Origin: Halisarca cf. caerulea
Lineage: Eukaryota > Porifera > Demospongiae > Chondrillida > Halisarcidae
DNA: 64,000 bases
Assembly: GCA_963170055.1 (NCBI GenBank)
Contig: CAUJGJ010000040.1
Location: 1,739,801 to 1,803,800, forward strand
Direction: 5' to 3'
Shown: piece by piece, positions 56,596-64,000 of the stretch
Numbering within the stretch: position 1 is the stretch's first letter
Layout of the letters: each line of letters opens with the position of its first letter
The notes under the pieces: model-generated
Told to the model about the DNA's origin: nothing
Databases searched by the model: none
Seen by the model: the letters and a program-made list of their open reading frames with translations, nothing else
Translations under genes and position numbers: made by a program

Positions 56596-58084
56596 TTACA
56601 AACGACTAAAGTTGGCCTTCTTCCTCAGTCGCTTGCAAGCCTGGCCGACTGCATCTTGAGCTGTTGTCCACTTCTTCTCAAAAGTTCCTGGGGAGCTGTG
56701 ATAGCTTGTAAATTGCTCATATAGAAGTCTTTTTAGAAATCCTAACTCCCTCTGTGGCAATGCTGGTACCCCCGGCCAGCCTCTTGGAGTGCACTGCTGT
56801 AGTACACTATCACCAAATATAGCCTCCTTTGAGAGCTTTACAGCCAACTGTCCAATTTTTTTCTTTTTCAATCATGTCACTATATGTAGACAGCACATGA
56901 TGAACTGGCTTTAATTTGGATCTCTCAATCCTGCTTGATGAAAGTTCGGTGAAATTTGGATGGATAGGCGGGATAGGCTTTAAATTGCAATCGTTTGAAA
57001 TAGAGTCTATTGTGATGCCATCCAGAAAACTGCTGTCCCTCAGAATCTCATCTACTAAGTCACTGGGTGGCTGGGTCTGCACCATATCTGCATGAACTGA
57101 CTGTGAGTGTGTGTTGTCTGCATGAAATGACTGTGAGTGTGTGTTGTCTGCATGAAGTGACTGTGAGTGTGTGTTGTCTGCATAAAGTGACTGTGAGTGT
57201 GTGTTGTCTGCATAAAGTGACTGTGAGTGTGTGTTGTCTGCATAAAGTGACTGTGAGTCTGTGTTGTCTGCATAAAGTGACTGTGAGTGTGTGTTGTCTG
57301 CATGTAGTAACTGTGAGTGTGTGTTATCTGTATGTAGTGACTGTGAGTGTATGTCTACATGTGGATGAGGATGGGCAGTGGACAATGTATCCAATAACAA
57401 ATCCAATTTGCTTTCAACAACGGATTGCCTTCTGAGAATTTCTTCCAGTAGGGTAAGTAGCATTGGATTTGGGTTGGGATGGGATGTGGTAGGTGAGGTG
57501 TTCTGTGGTGGTGGTGTGTGCTGCGGTGGTGGGGTGTGCTGTGGTGGTGAGGTGTTCTGTGGTGGTGAGGTGTTCTGAGGTGGTGGGGTGCGCTGTGGTG
57601 GTGAGGTGTTCTGAGGTGGTGGGGTGCGCTGTGGTGGTGGGGTGTGCTGCGGTGGTGGGGTGTGCTGTGGTGGTGAGGTGCACTGTGGTGTTGGGGTGTG
57701 CTGCAGTGGTGAGGTGTGATGGAATGTGGTTGGTGCGGTGTCTGGGGGTGTGGTTGGTAGGGTGTGATGGGGTGTGGCTGTTGAGGTGTCCGGTGGTGTT
57801 CTTGTAGGTGCCATCTCCACGTCAATGCAATCACCGAAATGTGCTAGATCCAGGATTGCCTGCTGAATGCCACGTGATCTCTTTTGTTGGCTACTGTTGG
57901 AGACATCTAAGAGGGGACGACGCCTCTGTAACTTTGTGACAACTTTTGCTGCCTTTTCTCTCCCCTGCACCTCCTTTACGGCCTGTGTTGACTCTTCATT
58001 GACTGTCTTCTTTGCCTTCTGATTGGTGGTCTGGAAGGGGATGTCATAAGACCCATCCAAGAAGTTGTCTTCCAATTCATACAT
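56596..58084 (-). pseudogene. BEN-domain protein with repeat-rich middle, one frameshift
   Basis: ATG at 58084. Order: a Lys-rich N-terminal part (about 1-80); Thr/Pro-rich repeats of PPQHTPPPQNTS type (about 57480-57780); LLTLLEEILRRQSVVESKLD, probably a coiled coil; nine to ten HSQSLYADNT repeats (36-bp DNA unit, 57095-57355); then a C-terminal domain with GQLAVKLSKEAIFGDSV, LPQRELGFLKRLLYEQF and AVGQACKRLRKK, the pattern of a BEN DNA-binding domain. A run of A at about 56856-56862 puts the BEN part in another frame, either a real lesion or a homopolymer error. It lies opposite to the transposase inside the element, as cargo. Confidence 0.7.
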
Positions 58085-58205
58085 CTATCTCTTTGATCCT
58101 ATGCAGAAGAAACACACTGGTCATAAATTACAGTTACAGTACAGTGTAATGCTTATACAGCAGTTCTTCATTCACATGTAGTACAAGTGTACAGTATGAA
58201 GTATA

Positions 58206-58935
58206 CGCATGTGGGACATGTCCGCGCTAATTCGAAGGTGTGAAAATTTCGGTCTTTTTTACAGCTTCTGTTCTCAACTTGCAGAAGCTTCAGAGCGTCA
58301 AACGTAGGCTTAACATGTAGGCAGACACATAAGCATTTCGACGATTACCCTTTTGAAAGACCTGAACCAAGCGCGCAGAAGCTACTAAAGTTTTACTAAC
58401 CCCTACTACAAAGCGAAACGCTTTGGGTGATAGATGGAGGAACGCTTTCAAGACTACTTTTGCACATAAATCGCTATAGCAAAACATTTACTAACTTTTC
58501 CATGCGGCAGCAAAGACAATTCCTCTCCAAAGCCGAGATCTGTAATATTGGCCCTCAAAAGACAAACTTCAAGCGCCTATAACTTAGGACAGGAACAAAA
58601 GCTCTCTTGCTGCCACATGGAAAAGTTGTATCCTCCAGATGGCTCAAAGTTGGCACCAAGAAACTGCCTCTAGCTTGCTCCCTCGTGCATCACCCAGCCG
58701 AAAACTAAAATTCCGCAGAACATTCAGTTTAGTCACAAGCGAGCATGTGACAGAGCAACCGTGACGACACAAAACGTCACTAAACGCGGATTTGGTATTC
58801 GTATACGCCCGAATATCAGTCTAAATCACAAGATAAATGCGTGACTAATAACTTGTAGGCGCCGAAAAATAATGTTTTATCACTATGCAAACTCAGGAGC
58901 GTTATCATAACAAATCTGGACATGTCCCACATGCG
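58206..58935. mobile_element. CGCATGTGG element, 730-bp form, TA duplication
   Basis: 730 bp between TA (58204-58205, 58936-58937); perfect CGCATGTGGGACATGTCC ends. Central core GGCAGCA as at 31678. It lies in a probable intron of the BEN gene, 24 bp from the exon at 58960. Confidence 0.9.
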
Positions 58936-58959
58936 TACCCATGTATGTAGATACTTACC

Positions 58960-59108
58960 TATTTCAACAACAACTCCTGTATGTGTCTGTTTGCTGAAGA
59001 CAACGGTGCAAGTGTCCCCTCTAGCTGCAGGACAAGGAGTTGTTATCTTAGCCATTGGCACAGCATTTACGCAATCTTCTCCTGGCCAGAAAACTAGTGC
59101 ATGATCAC
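58960..59108 (-). other. Probable upstream exon of the BEN gene
   Basis: Minus strand: acceptor TTTGCTATGCAG, then an open stretch with DHALVFWPGEDCVNAVP and GDTCTVVFSKQTHTGVVVEIG, then donor ATAG|GTAAGT. This resembles the N-terminal module often found before BEN domains. The join to 58084 is not settled: the simplest acceptor gives a stop, so the gene may be damaged or use another site. Confidence 0.45.
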
Positions 59109-59579
59109 CTGCATAGCAAAGAACAAGCACAAAATATCAATAAACATGCTGTAAGTGGGGAGGACCAACCTAGAAGCGCTCAAATTACAGGGAAATCATG
59201 ATACTAAGATTAGCATGCTTGATTCTGCACGTACATACGAATTATAGTACTAAGTAAAATGTTGTGTGTTAAGGTGTCCGTAAACTCACTCTGTTTAGCT
59301 TGGCACGTTCTTCTTGTCCTTGAGTGAGACATTGTAGCGGTCGGAGGATAAGGTCGTAGTAGAAGTCTTGTGTAGAGATCCAAAAAATCTTGCTTCAGGG
59401 TTCACAATAAGTTCTCGGTCAAAAACGATGACATGTTCAGTGATCGAGCGTTTAAATCCATGTTCACTTGGTGATTGTACACAAATAACTGCTAACTACA
59501 GTGATAAATTCTTTGGTTTGGTGTTAACGACAAACTTTGAGTACAAACAACGAACTGCCAAATATTTCGTCTTCTCTCC
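59109..59579. other. Right interior of the Tc1-like element
   Basis: No further exon recognised; a promoter for the BEN gene would be expected here. Confidence 0.35.
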
Positions 59580-59757
59580 ATGTGACTCGTACTCGTTTCA
59601 CTACGACGACTTGTACTGTTTTCGTGTCGACTCGTACTCGTTCTTGCAACAACTCGTATCTTTTCTTGCAACAACTCGTACTCGTTCTTGCAACGACTCG
59701 TATCTGTTCTTGCAACGACTCGTGCTCGTTCTTGCAACGACTCGTACTCGTGTTAGG
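59580..59757. repeat. Tandem subrepeats in right end of the Tc1-like element
   Basis: Units of TTGCAACGACTCGTACTCGT type, about six, inverted relative to those at 54975-55145 but with GTTCTTGCAACGA in place of GTTGGGGCAACGA. Confidence 0.85.
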
Positions 59758-60150
59758 TACGAAACAACAACTTTTCTATGATTTGTACCGTATGTAGAAG
59801 GGATTACGCTCGTGTGTTCCAGCATACCACCTTCTCTTCTGCTCCTCATTTTCTTCAAACCTATCAGGATGCGCTTTCGAAGGATTCTTTGCTTCACCTG
59901 CTACAAGATAAGGTTACTTCCTCAACTAGTACAATGAGTACCACCGGGAAACTAAAAATGCTATGCACATGCAATGTATTCATTAACACTTGGATTAAAC
60001 TACTGTTCTATGAAAATGTGTATGTGTGTATGCATACATCTATCCATCAATTTATCTATTAATGTAATATATGTATATATATATATATGTGGCAGTCGCG
60101 GATAGAAATTGAAGGTTATGCACGAGTAAGATTAAGAAAAACGCCTTTAA

Positions 60151-60745
60151 CCCTCCATTTACGGTAAATAAGTGCCTCTGACCTCGTACTACGGAACGTT
60201 TTGACAGAAAGTCTGCCTATGCAAACCCGCGCAAAGAACTTCTTTTTCGATCGATTTTGTGCAGTATGAGTTTTAGTTGTTTAGGTACTAAGGCCTTCTG
60301 AAGCCTTATGCTTACCAATACAGCCATCCCTCGGAGATATTGTCAAGGAAGAACAATTTAAGGGCAAAGAAGAAGAAAGAACAACGAACGAAAAACAAGG
60401 CGTCAGATTGCAGTGTAACTATCCAAAATGTACAATTACTGTTCCATGTTGCTTTCTATCGGTGCAAATCTGTCGTTAGATGAGCCTGGAAACAGTCGAG
60501 GCAGTAGTTTACACCGCACGTACTGCACCCGTACGTCGTTTCCGTGACTCTTTTGCCCTTTTCCCTTTCGCGAGCCTTCCCTCTAATAGTAAACCTATGT
60601 CATCCTACTATCTTTAGAAAGAGCTATTTTTAGGCTTTCCAATGATGTAAGAATATTTAGGATTGAAGCTACGTAACACACAAAATGATCGTTCAAATTT
60701 CCCTCCCTTTTCATGGGCGCTTTTGGGCATACCGTGGAAGAAGAG
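60151..60745. mobile_element. TTAA element, 595 bp
   Basis: TTAA at 60147-60150 and 60746-60749; left CCCTCCATTTACGGTAAATA, right inward CTCTTCTTCCACGGTATG. Its right part is the reverse of the repeat body at 49778-50011 and 41640-42560. Confidence 0.6.
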
Positions 60746-60749
60746 TTAA

Positions 60750-61563
60750 AGTTTTCAATAGTTTGCATTATGAACCAGGCCACCCCTTGTGGTCAAGTCA
60801 GGCATAAAAATGTAGAACAAGTAAAGAGCTTTCTTCTCGTCTTTGTTCAAAGGAAATGCGATCTACCGTTGTGTAGAACGACAACCAAACGTTCTACAGA
60901 GGAGGAGGCGTCATCGTGTTCGGTGGACTTTCAGGTCAAGAAATGGTTGCCTATGGTAAATCCTTCTATAACTCGTAGTCCATGCAACGGTCTTTTCAAA
61001 ATCGAGCAGTTCGAAGCGTAAGGTAAAAGTCGTGCAGCTCACACACTTAATCCCGACTTAGAAAAGAGCTTTTCAAGTACTGACACATCAGTCAACTGTG
61101 AAGTCCAGTGTACTCGTGGTTGTGCCGAGATTCTGAAGCACATTGCCAGTATTTTTGTTGACGTTGGTAGACACAATGCGAAGACACACGCAGTTCTTGT
61201 CAAAAGTTTTCCCAATCCCAAAAAGGAAGACAAGGCATAACGTAATCATACTGGTGAGCTTAATGCAATGCATGCTCCTCAGTGTTGAGGTTATATTTCA
61301 ATTTTGTTGGCATTTTGTATTGCCATAATTTTAATCTTTGTGTATTTCTGTCATTTAGATCAAAATAATTGGATCAGACCGGGAGAATCTATTTGAAGCT
61401 CATGGCAACTATCTTTTTTGTTATGATTGCATCCTATACCATCTCAGAATTCATTCTGAAAGGCTATCACGACAACGGCAGATTAAGGTTAGACAATGTC
61501 AGCAGCCCATTCTATCAATGACAAAGAAGGAAGCAGCAGATCAGAAGCTCTTTCCTTACTTTT
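60750..61563 (+). pseudogene. DDE-like transposase gene, third copy, 5' part
   Basis: Matches the minus copy: GQVRHKNVEQVKSF, SCSVDFQVKKW, CTRGCAEILKHIA; the intron 61254-61358 (GTGAGC ... TTTAG, 105 bp) at the conserved place; then SERLSRQRQIKVRQCQQP-like sequence, ending at KLFPY where the Tigger-like element begins. Several stops and shifts. Confidence 0.75.
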
Positions 61564-61565
61564 TA

Positions 61566-61790
61566 CAGTGGAACCTGTATAATCCAGCACCCATTGGGGA
61601 ATGAAAAACACTGTTGGATTAGCAGGTTGCTGGATTATAGAGGTTTTTCATTTTCACCCATGCCAGCAGAATCAACGCCGGATTGCAAGTTAGCAGGTTG
61701 CTGAATTATAGAGGTTAGTTTATATGGCAAAATGATCAGTGCCAGAGAATCTTGGCTGGTTTAGGCGAATTCCGGTTTATAGGATTAATA
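61566..61790. mobile_element. Tigger/pogo-like non-autonomous element
   Basis: Preceded by TA; begins CAGTGGAACCTGTATAATCC, contains GGATTAGCAGGTTGCTGGAT and TATAGAGGTT, and ends in a GGTTTATAGG remnant without a clear right terminus. Same family as 5965-6637. Confidence 0.65.
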
Positions 61791-62116
61791 GGATTATTAA
61801 AAGGCTTCACAGAAGGTTTCTCTAAGAGAATAAAGTAAGAATAACATTCTATAAGTCCTTTGTCAATCTATTTCTAGCCAATATCCTGAACTTACAATGT
61901 TTTACGGTCATCGGAAGTTCTCCATTAATTCATCATAATCCGAAAAATGCAGGTCACGAAGTGACTCCTCCTTTCAAAAGAAAAATATTTTAGCGTCTTG
62001 TAGTGCTCGTATTTGCCTGAAAGAATAGATTCAAGACCAAAATACTTCAGAAGCCGCTATGGTGGCTCGTGAACAAAAATGGGTGTGTGATAAAATTTAA
62101 TGCGAATGAAAAAGGG
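61791..62116. mobile_element. Terminal piece of a piggyBac-like element
   Basis: TTAA at 62117-62120; inward CCCTTTTTCATTCGC and a palindrome AGCCGCTATGGTGGCT (about 62051-62066). Only this end is recognised; the left limit is not determined. Confidence 0.5.
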
Positions 62117-62169
62117 TTAAGCCCTCAGAATGGAGTTTCAGTAGTACTAGAAGACATATAATATATAAA

Positions 62170-62495
62170 TCTATATAATGTGTGTGTCAGTGAAAATGGC
62201 TCTATTGACTAGTCTCAAGTATAGGAAAAAAGCTTCAAATCTGCAAGCTTCCCAAGTAAGGGAGTACATTGGCTAGTCTAGTTGTTGATGTTGATGTTGG
62301 GAAGTCAACTGTGCATGATATTGTAAAAAGCCAGGCCAAGTTGAAAAGTTCCTAGAAAGAAGTTGAAGAGGATGATTAATAATTATCAAGAAATAAAGAT
62401 CAAAGGGAGGCAGATGTTGAATAACTAGATGGAGCAGTTTACCTTTGGCTTGTATAACAAACGTCATAATGTAAGAATAGCAATACATATAAGTT
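62170..62495 (+). pseudogene. Tigger/jerky-type transposase fragment
   Basis: Pieces in more than one frame read VDVGKSTVHDIVK, then KDQREADVE and LDGAVYLWF, the N-terminal DNA-binding pattern of pogo/Tigger transposases. Stops and shifts throughout. No catalytic part. Confidence 0.6.
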
Positions 62496-62519
62496 TTGGC
62501 AGGCACTTCTGGCAGACAC

Positions 62520-62720
62520 TGTCATTGTTAAACAGTTAATGACCATTAGCCAATAAAGTGGCTCGATTATTTAGAAGGTTCGTTTGCTGAGGAAAATCAC
62601 TGAAATTGGTTTCTTCTCGCCATATTATATACTCACTGCTGTCCTCACTCATCAATTCAAAAATCGATATCAACACAGTTCGTGATTTTGAGGTTCTTTT
62701 GTAACAGTACATTGGTTGTG
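62520..62720. mobile_element. Left end of a 7569-type piggyBac-like element, truncated
   Basis: GTTAATGACCATTAGCC, AATAAAGTGGCTCGAT, TTTAGAAGGTTCGTTTG, CTCACTGCTGTCCTCA and GAGGTTCTTTTGTAACAGTA follow the order at 7600-7790. The remainder is missing. Confidence 0.65.
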
Positions 62721-62794
62721 TCAGGAGTGGCCATACCGGGAATGACACTCAGGCAGACAGTGGCCTGGGACTCTATATAGTGCAAGACACCATA

Positions 62795-63300
62795 AACTTC
62801 CAATAGGAAGTAAGTGATAACAGTCGGTGAATTTTGAATTTGGAGCCAAGTAGCGCTCTAGCGACCGTTTGGACGGAGTCCCAATGCCCGCCCACAAAAA
62901 TGACGTCATTATTTGGTTGCTATGGTAACTTATGCTTGTGCAATACTTGAAAATGGCCACTTTCACCGAATTTCGCAATTGAGAACATAAATAGAATTTC
63001 TTTTCCCAAGAGGCGGCGGATTAGAACCATTGGGGCATAATTCAAGTTTTATAACAGGTAAGTATATTTTCACGGACGTTTTTTCCCCTAAGTTCACGTA
63101 TTATCGCAAAATTGGCTTTTCAGTTTGTTTTATTGTTTCAGAGTGTTGTAGCGCTTATGTAGAAATTTTATGACTAATCAGAAAGCACTGTGTATGTTCT
63201 GTATATTATTAGAAAGGGTACATGTCTATCTAAAATCTCACGGACGATTTTGTCTGTACAATTCTTTTTCATCCAGAAAATCGTGATATTTTTATAGCTG
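62795..63300 (+). repeat. Repeat related to 32630-33100
   Basis: TTTTGAATTTGGAGCC, AATGACGTCATTATTTGGTT, TATTTTCACGGACG and TCTAAAATCTCACGGACGAT correspond in order to 32640-33055. Diverged. No coding. Confidence 0.6.
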
Positions 63301-63599
63301 TGTGCCTATAATATATGCAGTTTCCAGTTTATTAGTGTAAAGTACATGGAACTTAATGTGCATCAAAAAGATGGCGTTTACAATACAAAATACTCAATTA
63401 CAGACAGAATACTTGTGAATACATGGTGTGTGAAAACAAAAATTACAGTTAAAGTGCCTGTAAATACATGATGTGTGTGAAAACAAAGCCAATACAGATA
63501 TATCGTCATTTGGGTTACAGTACACTAGGTCTACGGTGTGATTTTGTACACCTTAACAGCTGCCATAGCATCTACTCCTGTAATCAATGAAACAATATA
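63301..63599. other. No gene; short repeated phrase
   Basis: AATACATGGTGTGTGAAAAC and AATACATGATGTGTGTGAAA (about 63418 and 63464) are an imperfect pair. Confidence 0.5.
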
Positions 63600-63925
63600 C
63601 ACATTTTTATTTGAATAGATAAAGTTAAATTTACTTGTCTAAAATCACAAATAGCAAGAATTTGTAAGAATAGCAAATAACGTAGCTAATAATCATAGGA
63701 ATTCTCATTTTCTTTAAATAAAATTTTAGCTAGCAAGATGCACATATTTTTATTTGAATAGATAAAGTTGTCCAAAAATCACAAATAGCATCCATCCACT
63801 CCAAGGGGTGCATAACTTAGATAATAATCCTATAGGAATTTTCATTTTCTTTAAATGTTAGATGGCAAGATGCACATATTTTTATTTGAATAGATAAAGT
63901 TAAATTCACTTGTCCAAATTCACAA
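63600..63925 (+). repeat. Tandem repeat, about 2.3 units of roughly 140 bp
   Basis: CATATTTTTATTTGAATAGA, CAAATAGC, AATTTTCATTTTCTTTAAAT and GCAAGATGCACATA recur at about 63600, 63746 and 63874. Confidence 0.8.
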
Positions 63926-64000
63926 ATATCTCCTATATGTTGTATCTCCTAAGTATGTTGTTGTGTCTCCTATGTACATATGGTGTTGTATCTCCTAAGT
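63926..64000 (+). repeat. Short tandem phrase at right edge
   Basis: TGTTGTATCTCCTAAGTATG-like units repeat three times up to the edge of the window. Confidence 0.7.

Larger units (their letters stand above)
54928..59790. mobile_element. Tc1/mariner-like transposon carrying a BEN-domain gene
   Basis: 4863 bp between TA (54926-54927, 59791-59792). Ends CGGTATAACTCATAGAAAAG and, inward from the right, CGGTACAAATCATAGAAAAG, each followed by tandem repeats built on ACTCGTACTCGTT. It contains a decayed DD(34)E transposase on the plus strand, a BEN-type gene on the minus strand, and a nested CGCATGTGG element. The empty target site is visible in copy 7 (ATCTATGTAGAAGG near 44038). Confidence 0.87.
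54120..59951 (+). pseudogene. 7TM receptor, group A copy 9, with several lesions
   Basis: Closest to copy 7. ATG at 54120; MNDTNGTLATNDEQ N-terminus; TM2 LCNILAASEVV. Lesions: a stop (TAA, 54375-54377) at the end of TM2; a one-base loss near 54481 after PTFAI; a 4863-bp Tc1-like insertion after 54925 just before TM7; a shortened tail. The rest resumes at 59793 with VEGITLVCSSIPP-like sequence and FFKPIRMRFRRILCF. Its promoter is also split by a transposon (50782-54038). Clearly dead, and the lesions are independent. Confidence 0.9.
60089..61563 (+). mobile_element. Third copy of the GTGGCAGTC transposon, truncated
   Basis: Left end GTGGCAGTCGCGGATAGAAA then TTGAAGGTTATG; no right end in the window. 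Interrupted by a TTAA element (60151-60745). The right part is lost where a Tigger-like element begins at 61566. Confidence 0.72.

Noticed and set aside
57067..57435. Plus-strand open frames opposite the BEN gene repeats
   Set aside because: The open state is a by-product of the 36-bp coding repeat on the minus strand; the translation is a repetitive shadow.
54928..59790. Separate unrelated insertion explaining the BEN gene
   Set aside because: I searched for inner terminal repeats around 56596-59108 and saw none besides the nested 730-bp element, so cargo of the Tc1-like element is the simpler reading; not excluded.

Overview
This is eukaryotic DNA, AT-rich, with no operons. Its single-exon seven-transmembrane (7TM) receptor genes, introns of about 100 bp (89-141 bp where both splice sites are clear) and very dense DNA transposons suggest a basal metazoan. 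A marine sponge is my best guess; a cnidarian cannot be excluded. That assignment is inference.

The host genes form a tandem, plus-strand cluster of atypical rhodopsin-like receptors. Six are intact: 3948-4925, 12718-13704, 26565-27557, 34974-35930, 43229-44209 and 46319-47311. Three are broken: 23471-23637, 36961-38681 and 54120-59951. They fall into two groups. Group A holds the genes at 3948, 12718, 23471 (broken), 43229 and 54120 (broken). Group B holds those at 26565, 36961 (broken) and 46319. The gene at 34974 is an outlier. Group A copies share a proximal upstream block with a TATA-like element and a more distal block, so duplication carried the flanks along.

Most of the remaining DNA is mobile. 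(1) A piggyBac-like transposase runs off the left edge (1-1462, minus). TTAA-flanked elements that share its palindromic motif lie at 7569-9148 and 48869-49744, with fragments elsewhere. (2) A 3.1 kb element at 15694-18799 has GTGGCAGTC inverted ends and carries a DDE-like gene with a C2HC finger. Two more damaged copies exist; the minus copy is split by the 7569-9148 insertion. (3) A pogo-like element (50782-54038) carries a HIRAN plus Ulp1-like reading frame. (4) A Tc1/mariner element (54928-59790) carries a BEN-domain gene. Elements 3 and 4 sit in the promoter and the coding region of the same receptor pseudogene. (5) Many short non-autonomous elements start with CGCAGGT or CGCATGTGG, have 2-bp target duplications that need not be TA, and hold a central inverted repeat whose core differs from copy to copy while its two arms still match.

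Hammerhead ribozyme motifs lie at 24319-24390 (plus) and 25225-25427 (minus), with a partial one near 25711.

The strongest leads are the copy-private central palindromes, the hammerheads, the TM2 acidic-residue series in the receptors, and the insertion events whose empty sites can be read from paralogues in the same window.
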